A stretch of DNA of 64,000 nucleotides from Triplophysa rosa (Eukaryota; Chordata; Actinopteri; Cypriniformes; Nemacheilidae): positions 14,794,549 through 14,858,548 of the forward strand of contig NC_079893.1 of assembly GCF_024868665.1 (NCBI RefSeq). Direction: 5' to 3'. This document shows, piece by piece, positions 33,731 to 44,560 of the stretch (positions are counted from its first letter, which is position 1; each line of letters opens with the position of its first letter). The notes below the pieces were generated by a model. That model was not told the DNA's origin and ran no database searches. It was given only the letters and a program-made list of their open reading frames with translations. Made by a program: the position numbers and the translations under genes.

Positions 33731-34177
33731 GAAACATTTCGTCTGCCTAGCTAGCTGTAGTTGTGGTGAACTTGCTGTGTTTGCTTGAACTGGACGGGTA
33801 GCTGTTTGTTAGCAAAGGACTATTGAACTTCCTGCACTGCTTTTAAACTGTTGTTTGAGTATGAGTTGTTTGCACCTAGCCATCTAGCTTGAGTTACTTT
33901 TCACCTAGCACTTTTAGTAAATTTGAAGCCTTGAGCTCTTGAGTAGGTGGGCTCAGCACTTGTTGAGATATGTTAAAAGCTGCCTCATCCCTGTAACCAG
34001 TGGAGAAGCATTTTGTCTGTTTAGCCAGCTGTAGCTGTATTAAACTTGCTGTGTTTGCTTGAAATGGACTTGGAGCTGTTTGTTAGCAAAGGACAATTGA
34101 ACTTCCTGCACTGCTTTTAAGGTAAACTGTTGTTTGTTAAGTAGCTTTTGTTAGTACCTAGCCATCTAGCTTGAGTT
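33731..34177 (+). repeat. Tandem repeat, about 275 bp x 2, second unit split by DIRS copy D
   Basis: Unit 1 starts at 33731 (GAAACATTTCGTCTGCCTAG) and unit 2 at 34006 (GAAGCATTTTGTCTGTTTAG). Unit 2 is interrupted after CTAGCTTGAGTT at 34177 and resumes at 38851 with GTTACTTTTCACCTAGCAC, ending near 38945. Unit 1 is intact there and reads CTTGAGTTACTTTTCACC, giving the empty target site. Confidence 0.85.
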
Positions 34178-34279
34178 CCCTTTCTGTCGGTCACTCGTCA
34201 TTGTGGGGTTGAAGAATGGGGTTTGAACTTGAGAAGCTAGCATCTCTGATTCTACTTTTAAAAGGCCAGTGAACTTGGC

Positions 34280-35345
34280 AAAATGGTATGTCTCGCCGCT
34301 GTAATCTTGGATGCAGCCGCCTCCTCCTCGAACCTGATGGGCACGATACCTGAATCACATGCTGGGCAGCATGCTGGAGTAGCATTCGTTGATACGGCAT
34401 GCCCGCTCTGCGAGAAAATGTCGATCAAGGTGTTGCAGTGACGGGTGGCTGCGTTCTTTTTGGACGCAACAATGACATCGTCTGCTTCCCATTCCGCAGT
34501 GGCTGCCACGCCGTACGCAGTTGCGAGTGGCGATGGTGATCTGGGGACTCCCATGGACCTCAACCGCCGATGCCGCAGACCGTCCATGCCCCGCCACGCT
34601 CACCAAACCCATCTCCGATGGGCGGTAGTCGATCGACCCATAGCGGCCGCACGCAGGTGTGTGATGAGGGTGAGATTTCTGTCACAGCATCAGAAGGCGA
34701 CTTGCTGGCTTGTAGTCATGACTTGCTGACTTGCTGAAGACTCCCTGGAGATCCCAGCTTCATCCGGTCAAGCCCAGGACAAGGCTGACGCGGTGATGTC
34801 AGCCATGCTGCCTTGATTCCCGGAGGTGAATGAGGAGCTCACCAAGACCTGGAAAACCCCCTTCTTGGCATCACCATAACTTCCCTCGACATGGGGGCAG
34901 CTAAGGGATACGTCAACGTACCCCAGGTCGAGCGTGCCGTCGCGGTACATCTGTGCAAGCAGACCGCTGCCACCTAGAAGGGTCAACCAAGGCTCCCTTC
35001 CGAGGCATGTAAATTCTTCAACGAAGGCTTACACTGCTGCGGGCAAGCTGCCTCCGCTATTCACGCAATGGCTATCCTGCAAACCAAGGCAGGGTAGCAG
35101 TTGGATGAGGGAAGACACGACCCAGCTGTGCAGGAACTGTTCCGGGTGACGGCACGTGTGCGCTGGGTCATATGATGTCCACTCTGGTGGGCCAGGAGAC
35201 ACCTATCGCTTAACCTTGCGCAGATGAGAGACACAGAGAAGGTCTGCTTTCTCGATGCCCCCATCGCACAAGGTGGGCTGTTTGGTGACATCGTTGAGGA
35301 TTTTTTAACAACAGTTTTCGGCGGTGAAGAAGGAGATGGAGACCA
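34280..35345 (+). pseudogene. DIRS copy D gag remnant
   Basis: Recognisable pieces are VNEELTKTWKTP (near 34830), a conserved C-terminal segment, MRDTEKVCFLDAPIAQGGLF then GDIVEDF (near 35225-35310), and intervening stretches in shifting frames. It corresponds to the better kept gag of copies C and E. It cannot be translated as one protein. Confidence 0.65.
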
Positions 35346-35782
35346 TTAAGCCTCGCCGCGACCCGACTGCCTTCAGGTCGTCGAAGTCCAGGCCCCGCCT
35401 CTCCGCCTCTCCCACAATGGCTCTGGTGCCCCCTCCTCAGTCGGCCCCCCGTAGAAGGAGAACATCACGGAGGAGAGCATAAATTCCCCGACTGCAGCGG
35501 CTCTGACGGGGACAGCCCAGGGAGACCCAGGACATCGGGCACAACTCCATTCAAAACACCACTGTTGAGTCGCACATGGGTCATTTTTCAGGGCCTGGTG
35601 CCCACTTTGTCTCAAATGAGCGTCCATTCTCCCTGGGTGTTTTTTCCAGCAGAGCATAGCCTCAACTTGACGTTGCATGATATCTATTTCGTCTCGTCGA
35701 TGGAGCGTCATGCAGCAGGCAGGTAAGACAGCAGAAACGCCCACTTTCCCGCCTTCACCGCCCCCGTCGAGACAGCTGTTCT

Positions 35783-35994
35783 GCCAACCACAGAACCTCC
35801 CCCCACGGGGATGATGATGCAGATCACTCCCCTAGCCCTCTGTCTCGGTGTCTGGGGGCGTGGTTACAACTCCCCAGCCCGTTGCGTTGCCAACCACAGA
35901 ACCTCCCCCCATGGGGATGATGATGCAGATCACTCCCCTAGCCCTCTGTTTCGGTGTCTGTGGGAGTGGTTACTGCTCCCCAGCCCGTCGCGTT
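35783..35994 (+). repeat. 106-bp tandem duplication inside DIRS copy D
   Basis: GCCAACCACAGAACCTCCCC begins at 35783 and again at 35889. Both units share GGGGATGATGATGCAGATCA and CTCCCCAGCCCGT. The units differ by a few substitutions. Confidence 0.85.
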
Positions 35995-35999
35995 GGCTG

Positions 36000-37353
36000 G
36001 TGAGGATGATCCGTCTCGGCTACGTGATCCAGTTTGCCGGGCGCCCACCCAGGTTTCGGGGCATTCTGTTTAGCTAGGAGAATGCTTCCGTCCTTCAGGC
36101 AGAGGTCGCCACCCTTCTGGCGAAAGGAACGATCGAGCCCGTCCCTCTGGCAGAGATGTCTTCGGGGTTTTAAGCCCCTACTTCATCATCCACAAGTAAG
36201 GTGGGGGGCTGTACCCCATGCTGTACCTGCGCACTCTGAACAAGGCCTTTCACAGGCTCTCGTTCAGAATGTTGACGCAGAAGCGCATCCTGACGTACAC
36301 CGGACATCAGGATTGGTTCATGGCTATCGACCTGAAGGACGCGTCCTTTCATGTATCCATTCTCCCTCATCACAGACCGTTACTTTGGCTTGCTTGCGAG
36401 GGTCGAGCATAACAGTACAAGGTCCTGCCCTTCAGTCTGGCCCTGTCTCCCTGGGTCTCTACCAAGGTCGCGGAGGCTGTTCTCACTCCCCTCACGGTGC
36501 AGGGAGTGTGCGTATTCTCAACTAGCTCGATGACTGGCTCATCTTGGCGCACTCGCTAGATCTGTTGTGTACACACAGGGACCTCGTGCTCCAGCACCTC
36601 GACCGACTGGGCCTGTGGGTCCACTGGGACAAGAGCAAGCTCTCCCCTGCGCAGAGCATCTGTTATCTCGGTATGGAACTAGACTCTGTCACCATGATGG
36701 CAAGCCTTACCAATGAGCGCTCCCTCTCAATGCTATGCTGCCTGACATTCTTCAGGCGGCAATCACTGGTACCACTGAAACTTTTTCAGAGGCTCCTGGG
36801 GCATATGGCATCCTCAACAGCAGTCGTGCCGCTTGGGTTGATGCATATGAGACCGCTTCAGAGTCGCGATCCCTGGAGAGTGTCACACTGGCACAAGGCC
36901 TATCTCCATCACGCCTCACTGCCGTCGCACCCTAGCCCCTTGGACAGACTTGTCCTTTCTCCGGGCTGGTGTCGTGATCGGGCAGGTCGTGATGACAGAT
37001 GCCTTCTTGCTCGGATGGGGTGCTGTGTGCAACGGGCATACAGTGTTGGGTCGTTGGATGGGCCCCTGCCTGCAGTGGCATATCATTGCTTAGAGTTGCT
37101 GGCCGATTGGCTTGCTTTGAAGAGGTTCCTTCCCCTCATTCAGGGCAAACACATGCTGCTATGTTCGGATAGCACGGCTGCCGTGGTGTACATCAACTGC
37201 CAGGGTAGCATTCGCTCATGGCAGATGTCGCAAGTCACCCGATGCCTCCTCCTCCGAAGTCAGCAGCTGGTGAAATCCCTGCGGGCCATTCATATCCCAG
37301 GCAACCTCTACCAGATGCCGATGCACTCTCTTGGCAGGTCAAGCTCCGCGTAG
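36000..37353 (+). pseudogene. DIRS copy D reverse transcriptase/RNase H, broken
   Basis: Motif A reads WFMAIDLKDASFHVSILPHH (near 36314). The tyrosine of the YLDD catalytic box is replaced by TAG at 36523-36525 (CTCAAC-TAG-CTCGATGAC). Downstream DLLCTHRDLVLQHLDRLGLW, LLCSDSTAAVVYINCQG (RNase H acidic motif) and AIHIPGNLYQM are kept, with further frameshifts. The element has no working polymerase. Confidence 0.85.
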
Positions 37354-37826
37354 AGTCGCGAATCCTCCCGCTCACTGTCCAGCTCATTTGGAAGCAGTTT
37401 GGGCAGTCACATGTAGACCTGTTCGCATCCCTGGACACCCCCCATTGGCAAGGAGGCCTTACTGCACAGTTGGCCGCGGGGCAAGCGGAAATACGCCTTC
37501 GCCCCAGTGAACCTCCTTGCACAGGTCCCAGTGTATGTCACCGCCATTGCTGCACATTATACGCTTGTGGCTGGTAAGTCTCTCGGACAGCACAACCTGG
37601 GCATCAGATTCCTGAGGGGCACGAGGAGGATGAATCCTCCCTGTCCTCATCTCATGATGAAGACGGTTCTCCTAGTGGCGCTCGCCTCCATCAAGAGGGT
37701 AAGGGATCTGTATGCACTCTTTGTCCAATGAGTGCCTAGAATTCAGGCCCGGTGACTCCTACGTGGTTCTGAGACCCCAGCCTGGCTACATGCCCAAAGT
37801 TCCCACCACTCCCTTCAGGGACCAGG

Positions 37827-37927
37827 GTTTAGAATTTTAAAGTTTTACTTAATATTGCATATAGGAATTTATAGTCTGTTATACTTGACCTGTGCTTCTC
37901 TCTCCTTTATCTTAAATGTGTGCTCTC

Positions 37928-37965
<38 letters not shown>

Positions 37966-38208
37966 TCTGTGTGTGCACATACTTGTCTGTGTACGTGTGT
38001 GTCTATGTGTATGTGTGTTAGTACGTGTGCATATTGTGTGCGTGGAGTGTTTTGTATGTGGGTATGTCTGTCTTCTTTGTTTTCACCTTTTTCTTGTTTT
38101 TGCAGGTACAACTTTAATTGGTTTGCTTATAGTCAATATGTCTTATGTACAGCTGCTTTGTAACAATGAAAATTGTAAAAAGCGCTATATAAATAAAGTT
38201 GAGTTGAA
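37827..38208 (+). mobile_element. L2 LINE 3' end inserted in DIRS copy D
   Basis: The insert starts near TTTAGAATTTTAAAGTTTTA, contains a (GT)n tract (37929-37971) and ends CGCTATATAAATAAAGTTGA then GTTG. It matches the 3' UTR of the L2 copies ending near 58336 and 60318. DIRS flanks are GGGACCAGG on the left and AACTTGCAGGC on the right; copy A reads GGGACCAGGTGGAGAACTTG, so about five bases (TGGAG) were lost and no target duplication formed. Confidence 0.85.
37929..37971 (+). repeat. (GT)n microsatellite in the L2 3' UTR
   Basis: About 20 GT units, followed by imperfect TGTGTGY repeats to about 38070. Equivalent tracts occur in the L2 copy at 59334-60318. Confidence 0.9.
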
Positions 38209-38969
38209 CTTGCAGGCACTCCTCCCTGGGGAGGAAGACCCAACCCCTGCCGTGTTGTGTCCAGTATGCACCCTGCGCCTCTACTTGGACCACACTTTCC
38301 TACCTCCCCCACCGGGCGAAGTACAAGCATCCCATCCATAACTAAGCACCTCTCTGGTTTACGAGCCAGGCAGAGCAGCCCAGTATAGGTAGAGTTTCCC
38401 TCACGAGGTGAACCCCTATACCTGAGCTAGTGCTCCACACGTAGTGATTTCCCCCTTGGCTCGTCCCGTCTGATGTTTCCTCACTCTTGGTTCCCCTGCT
38501 GGTGAACCTGTGACCTCCCCTCAGTAAACTCCACCACTTCTGTGCACCCCTGGTTGGGGCCCCGCACTACTACTCCCATGAGATCTCCCCACTGGTGAGA
38601 CCGTGTAGGTATTCCACATATTATCTCCCTACGGAAGATGTGGTCTCCGGAGCATCCCCCCACACGCCAGCTTCCTTTTATACCCGTATGCACGGGGCAG
38701 AGACTAGCATGCCATGCCATTCGCCAAGGTCATTGGCCTTTTAAAAGTACGATCAGAGATGAAATGTTCTCAAGTTCAAACCCCATTCTGTCTCGACACA
38801 AAGTCTCATTCCCTCCATCAGGGAATGGAGGTTACATCCGTAACCGAAACGTTACTTTTCACCTAGCACTTTTGGTCACTTTGAAGCCTTGAGCTGTTCA
38901 TTGAGTAGGTGGGCTCAGCACTTGTGGAGATATTTTAAAAGCAGGGCACGCCATGCTAAGCTTTAATTT

Positions 38970-40666
38970 AAATTTTCCTTCCCTTACATGCCTACTGTCT
39001 ATTTTTTGCTACTAACATGTGTTTCCAGTACATTCAGACTGTCCACCATAGACACACTTACAAACGTACACAGCGGAGACCTCAGTACCATCTTCGGTCA
39101 CTCTGCACTAGCCCTCTACAGTCTGCTTGTCTGGCTGTAGGGCTCTGGAACTGCCAGTCATCTGTCAACAAGGCAGACTACATCCCGGCCTTCGCCATTC
39201 AGTTTAATCTTAACATTCTGGCACTGACGGAAACGTGGATCTGTAAAGAGAACACTGCAACTCCATCGGCCCTCTCCAACAATTTCAACATCAACCACAC
39301 TCCTTGTCCTTCTGGGTTTGCTTGATTCCAACACCTGGAAATTCCCTCTTCTGTCCTTTCCTTGCAGCAACTCATTAGAATACCATGCAATCTCCATCAC
39401 TTATCCATCAAAAATTCATTGTGCTGTCCTCTATCCCTGAAGACGGCATTCCACTGGTAATGCTAGGTGGCTTCAACATCCACCTAGACAAACCACAAGC
39501 AGCCAACTTCTTAGCTCTCCTCGTTTGACCTCCACAGGGCCAACACCCCTCCTACCCACAGAGGAGGACAACAGCTAGATCTTGTTCTGACTCATAACTG
39601 CACCGCTAATAATATTCTTGTTACTCCCCTGTATGTCTCTGACCATTTCTTTATAAAGTTCACTGTAACACTCCCTGTTTCTTAACATCATAATCTTCAT
39701 TCCCTCTCTCCCACCTGCTTTTTGTCCATGGTGTCTTCCTCCCTACCCACCACAACCCTTTACTCATCTCTAAATGTTGAGGAATCTACTGATAGTCTCT
39801 GTACAACCTTAACATCCTGTCTTGACAGTGTCTGCCCTCTAACCTCTAGGCCTGCACGTGCTACACACTCTTTCCCCTGGTTTTCTGAGACTCTTCGCAA
39901 CCATCGGATCAAGCTAAGGGCTGCGGAGAGGAAGTGGCGCAAGTCTAAATACCTTGCTGATCTCTCCAATTATCAACATCTTCTTAACTCCTTCGCTACT
40001 GATATATCTGCAGACAAAACCAAGCACATTCAAAACAAAATCCAAACTGTATTTAACCCGCGTCAGCTTTTCTCAACCTTTTCATCTCTTCTCTGTCCCC
40101 CTCCACCTCCTGCCAATACCTTGCTTACTGCTGATGACTTTGCAAAAATTTTCTCTGATAATGTGGAGACCGTCAGCAGGCAATTCTCTGCTCATCCCTG
40201 ATTTCTCTCTTACCCCTTGCTATCCTGAACTTCCTTCTTTCTCTCTCCTCTCAGAGACAAATGTCTCCAAAATCCTCCTTTCCACCCGGCCTACTACCTG
40301 TCCCTTTGACCTGATCCCTTCCCACCTCCTACAGGCCATCTCTCCCTCTCTACTGCCTCAACTAGCACACATTATAAACACATCCATCACCACTGGTACT
40401 GTCCCCAACTCATTTAAACAAGCCCTGGTAACACCTTAGCTCAAGAAACCAACACTCGACCCATCAGTGGTCAGCAACTACAGACCAATCTCACTCCTGT
40501 CTTTCCTTTCCAAAGCCCTCAAAAGGGTAGTATTTAACCAACTCTCTGCCTATCTCTCACAACATGATCTTCTGGACATTCAGCGATCCGGCTTCAAGAA
40601 AGGACATTCTACGGAGACCGCTCTCCAGTCTGTCGTCGAAAACCTACGGCAGGCAAGGGCTAAATG
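38970..40666 (+). mobile_element. L2-type LINE, endonuclease and partial RT, interrupted
   Basis: Endonuclease features include GLWNCQSSVNKADYIPAF, LNILALTETWICKENT, GGQQLDLVLTHNCTANN and VTPLYVSDHFFI. The RT start follows at 40300-40660: RPTTCPFDLIPSHLLQAI and SNYRPISLLSFLSKALKRVV then FNQL and SGFKKGHSTETALQSVVENL. The sequence stops inside the RT at 40666, where the antisense gypsy LTR begins with TGTGATGGG. Numerous stops show it is dead. No continuation of this L2 was found beyond the gypsy fragment. Confidence 0.82.
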
Positions 40667-40700
40667 TGATGGGTTGCCTAGAGGGGGGATCGAACCCTGA
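39722..40700 (+). pseudogene. L2 ORF2 region between endonuclease and RT, frameshifted
   Basis: The frame from 39722 reads SSLPTTTLYSSLNVEESTDS and LRNHRIKLRAAERKWRKSKY, the linker typical of L2/CR1 ORF2. It shifts near 40000 into the frame that carries the RT N-terminal motifs, and again near 40440 at a TAG. The catalytic FADD-type motif lies beyond the truncation and is absent. Confidence 0.7.
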
Positions 40701-41196
40701 TCCCTGGCATTCAATGTGTGAGTTGTAGCTCGTTCCAAGGGTTTTAAACCCATTGCAGAAAATAGAGAGTCAAGAGGCTTTAGTTATCAGAAATGGAAAA
40801 TACTTTACTTTGTAGACAAAAAAAACCTTAAAGTTCAAAACAAACTTGGTAAGCCGTGCTTCCAATAAACAGAGAAACAAAAAGGTAGTCTCGGGGGTCT
40901 AAAAAACTCAACATAAGAACACTTAACTTCATATTGCTCAACAACAGGAAACAAGGGGTAAACGGATCAAGACTGAACACAAAGGCAGAGAACAAACAGA
41001 CTTATGAAGGTTCAAACACAGGTGTAGACAATCCGGTGATGATGAGGTGTTGAATGAGCCAATGTTGACCTCTACAGGCCTGGAGCGACCAGAGTCCATA
41101 ATGTGGGTGCCATCTACTATCTGAAGGCACCTGGCAGGAGACTCAGGAAGAGCGACCCCTGCAGGCCAGGACGAACAAACAGTCCCAAAAGAACAG
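40667..41196 (-). mobile_element. LTR of an antisense Ty3/gypsy element
   Basis: The block adjoins the 3' end of an antisense gypsy pol. Its plus-strand left edge is TGTGATGGG, so on the minus strand it ends CCCATCACA, the expected TG...CA form; the far edge near 41196 is less certain. It interrupts the L2 at 40666. Length is about 530 bp. Confidence 0.6.
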
Positions 41197-41441
41197 ACAC
41201 GTTATAGAAGCCCCTTCCCTAGGAACGACTCCAGACGTTCCCCTGATGGTGTCTTCTGGCCTGATGAAACTCAGAGATGAGGGTCGGGTCAAGGATATCC
41301 CGGGCAGGAATCCAGGTTTGTTCCTCCGGTCCATAGCCTTCCCAGTTGACCAGATATTGTACTCTCCCACACACCCGTCGGCAATCCAGCAGTCTATGAA
41401 CTGTGAAAACTGGTTGTCCCTCAATGATGCGGGGTGCTGGC

Positions 41442-42845
41442 TAGGACTGTAGTCAAGTCCACCATTGTCGAGTCCAAGACAAGTCCAAGACCAGGACTAG
41501 TCGAGACCGAGTCAAGTCCGTGTCCAAAGAGGTTCGAGTCCAAGTCAAGTCCAAGTCCAAAGAGGTTCGAGTCCAAGTCAAGTCCAAGTCCAGAGAGGTT
41601 CGAGTCCAAGTCAAGACCGAGTCCAATTGAGACAGTCAAGACAGAGACAGAAAAAAATCATGACTACAAGACCACATACTTAACTATTGATAATTTATGT
41701 GATGCAAGAGACAGCATATCTTCTATTCTAAGATAATCATTTTCATTATTGTTTGTAATGACCGAAAAGCAGATAAAATAAGGTCATTTTATTTTTACTA
41801 TATAGGTATAGCACTAAAGTCACAAAGCCGAAGTGTAACTGTTTATTACTTTTTTAGGAAGGTTAAGGAACTTTTTTATCAGCCCTCCTAACAGCAAGGT
41901 TGTGCAGCAATGAACACTTTTGTGCATGTGCGTGCGTGCGTGCGTGTGCGCACCTGCCCGTGCACATGCGTGTTCGATAGAAAAGCCGCTAGAAAGAGCA
42001 GAGGCTCCACGGCTCGTTTATAAGCACGTTTATAAGCACGTCGGTGCCCATCCTTAAATAACATGTTCATCACAATGACAATAAAAATACGATCAATCTT
42101 ATCTTTAAGCCCTACTTTCCAAACTGTCTAAAATACTCAAATGCAATGCTAACTCTGAAACATGGCAATAACTTACCTCTCTTTGTGATGCCTTTGCAGG
42201 TGTCTTACAAAATTGGATGTTGTCCCACATGTTTCGGGGAAAGTTTTGTTGCAAAAAGTTTCCTTTTAAGCGCACTGTCGATACATTTATTATGGTTTGT
42301 AAAACCAATCTGTATTATGCCGCTGACATCGTGCCTGATGAATGATTGATGCTGGTTCGCGCCGCGGATGAATCATTCATTCGAACCGGTTCTTTCTTTT
42401 TAGTGAACCGGTCGAACCAGTTCAGCTGAATCATTCCCGTTTAGCGTCTCCCGTAAACACTTAATATTATCCACAAATTAATTCAGTTATTCACTTTCTG
42501 GCGTGCATGACAGTCCCGCGGACTTGAACCAATATACCGGAGTTATTTAATTACAACAACAACACACACTGAACTGAACTGCTGTGTGAAAAGAGAACTT
42601 ATGAGCACGCGCAGCTCTCGTTCTAGAGTCGAGAGTCGGCAAAAGTTTTCGGATCACAAGAATATTGCTCTATCAATGTTTTGTTTTGAAGGAGAAAATA
42701 AAACATATATCGCTGGACTCGGACGAGACCGACTAGAACATTTGCGAGACCAATGACCAAGTCTGAGAAAAGTCTGAGTTCAAATACTAACGAGTCCAAG
42801 ACAAGTCCGAGACCATAAAAAAACGTCTCGAGTACTACAGCACTA
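41442..42845. mobile_element. Non-autonomous hAT with perfect 8-bp target duplication
   Basis: The ends TAGGACTGTAG and CTACAGCACTA are inverted repeats. GTGCTGGC flanks both sides (41434-41441 and 42846-42853), a perfect 8-bp duplication. Internally a 33-bp unit containing GAGGTTCGAGTCCAAGTCAA is repeated three times (about 41520-41630). No transposase is seen in 1404 bp. It separates the gypsy integrase from its chromodomain. Confidence 0.88.
41520..41630 (+). repeat. 33-bp tandem repeat inside the hAT MITE
   Basis: GGTTCGAGTCCAAGTCAAG begins near 41531, 41564 and 41597, a period of 33 bp, with shorter AGTCCAAGTC sub-repeats around it. Confidence 0.8.
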
Positions 42846-43812
42846 GTGCTGGCCGAGACTTCCTGGCAGGAGACACAGTGGAACAAACAAGAGGTCTTAA
42901 TCGAGAAACATGAAAGGTGGGGTGAATCTTCATAGACCTGGGTAGTAGGAGTCGATAGGAGACTGGGTTGACCTTCCTGGCAATCTTAAAGCGGCCAATG
43001 TAACGAGGAGCTTGCGGGATTCCACCCGTAGGGGAAGATCTCAGGTGGAGAGCCATACTCTTTGCCCTATGCGGACGCTTGTTAGCCTGTCTCTGTTGTA
43101 GTTGGGTTGCTTTAATGAGGGCCGCCAGGGCTCTCTGCCAGGAGTGCCGACATCTGCGGACGAACTGTGTGGCAGCTGGATCCTCTGCCTCTGTCCGGGA
43201 AACAGAGGGGGGAACTAAACAGGCACTCAAAAGGAGACATGTGTAAGGATGAGTGGTACAGGGTATTATGTGCAAACTCAGCCCACTTGAGTCGAGGAGT
43301 CCAGGTGGTCTGATTGTTGGACACGAGACACCTCAGTGTCTTCTCAATGTCCTGATTAACTCTCTCGGTCTGGCCATTAGATTGGGGGTGAAAACCGGAT
43401 GATAAACTAACAGAGGATCCTATGAGCTGACCGAATGCCTTCCAGAACCGGGAGGTAAACTGTGGCCCACGATCCAAGACCATATCCTGGGGAAAGCCGT
43501 GGATTCTAAAGACTTGTCTCAACATGATTTCGGCAGTTTGTCTAGCTGTGGGGAATTTGGGTAGGGGTATAAGACGACACGTCTTGGAAAATCTGTCCAC
43601 CACCACTAGGATAACAGTGTTACCTTGAGACTGCGGCAACCCAGTGACGAAATCCAGAGAGATATGGGACCAGGGATGTCTCGGAATGGGCAGTGGGTGC
43701 AGCAGGCCCTGAGGACGGCTCCTAGGCTCCCTGTTCTGAGCGCACACCCAGCAGGCGGAGACAAAGGTCCGAAAATTCGCCTGTATCCTGGGCCACCAGA
43801 ACTAAACCCAGG

Positions 43813-44130
43813 ACAATTTTATTTTCTGAACCAAATGAAATAATAATTGTGTAAAGTAACAATTGTGCTGTTTCTGTGTCAAACCTGACCATTGGGACAT
43901 ACAAGAAAGAACACATTAACACTATCATATAGAGAACATCTCATTTCATAGACAATAACTTTACTGCAGGGCTGGTCTGGGACTGAAAAAATGGCCTGGG
44001 AATTCTTGGCCAAAAGCTTTCCTGCGCCTGTTCCGTCCATAGCCACAGGAACGTGTTTTGAACAGGGGGTGCTGTTTTTATTTATTTATTTTTGGCCAGG
44101 GCTGAAGCAGGATTTAGGAATTTTAGCGCG
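43813..44130. other. Unassigned, partly repeat-like
   Basis: No gene. GGGCTGGTCTGGGACTGAAA and AATTCTTGGCC (43970-44015) are words from a dispersed fish repeat. The exact boundaries are unclear. Confidence 0.35.
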
Positions 44131-44560
44131 GGTGTCACTGTTCCCCTCTGTCTCTCCCCGTGTTTCCCCCTAGGACTTCATTACCCACGCTCCACCATGC
44201 TCCCGCACCTGTGTCTCTTCAGTAATCTCCGCAGCTGTCAACTATTCCCTCATCACCCGGACTTTGTATGTATTCTCATCATGTTCCTCTGTTCGTGGTC
44301 CTGTCTCGTCTTTACTTGGTTGTTGTACTAGTTATTAATCAAGCATAGTGTCAGTTCTGGCAGGTCACGTGAGTCTAGCTTGCATCAGCCGATCACATCA
44401 GGTGCACTTAATCAACGTTAACCAATAGTCACACAACACATACTAGACACATCCTATTTAAGTTCCCTTTTCTGCTCCTTATCAGCGGCTTAATCATTAC
44501 GCACTAAAAATCCACCTCCATCCCCATCTCCTCCTTATCTGCCTGTATCTGTCAGATCAT

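Larger units (their letters stand above)
37354..38340 (+). pseudogene. DIRS copy D tyrosine recombinase, catalytic end deleted
   Basis: Present are VYVTAIAAHYTLVAGKSLGQ, ALASIKRVRDLYALFVQ (first catalytic arginine region) and, beyond the L2 insertion, LLPGEEDPTPAVLCPVCTLR then LYLDH. The sequence then jumps from LYLDHT to the 3' region (PPPGEVQASHP), so the H-x-x-R pair and nucleophilic tyrosine seen in copy A are missing. Confidence 0.78.
34178..38850 (+). mobile_element. DIRS retrotransposon, copy D
   Basis: The element is flanked by GTT at 34175-34177 and 38851-38853. It begins CCCTTTCTGTCGGTC and ends GGTTACATCCGTAACCGAAAC, the same termini as the other copies. Gag, RT/RNase H and recombinase remnants follow in order on the plus strand, with many stops. 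An L2 3' end is inserted at about 37827-38208, and there is a 106-bp tandem duplication at 35783-35994. The 5' terminal repeat is shorter and more diverged than in copy C. Confidence 0.9.
41197..43812 (-). pseudogene. Ty3/gypsy pol 3' part (integrase and chromodomain), split by an hAT
   Basis: On the minus strand the element starts at the FWWP-type zinc-binding region (near 43800) and continues into the integrase catalytic core ([53 protein letters not shown]: the D, D, E motif). The integrase C-terminus reads [20 protein letters not shown]. After the hAT at 41442-42845 it resumes with the chromodomain, [15 protein letters not shown] then [11 protein letters not shown], protease and gag are missing, so it is truncated at 43812. 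The segment 43112-43747 is an open frame of 211 codons. Confidence 0.88.

Noticed and set aside
37855..38341. Cysteine/valine-rich ORFs in the GT region
   Set aside because: These are translations of a GT microsatellite in an L2 3' UTR, not proteins. The same applies at 52771-53125 and 59959-60293.
43625..43843. Plus-strand ORFs at 43.6-43.9 kb
   Set aside because: They are antisense shadows of the minus-strand gypsy integrase.
44000..44060. Possible gk exon (antisense resemblance to YGTG) near 44030
   Set aside because: The phase and residues do not fit, and the true 43-bp exon with matching splice sites is at 62783-62825.
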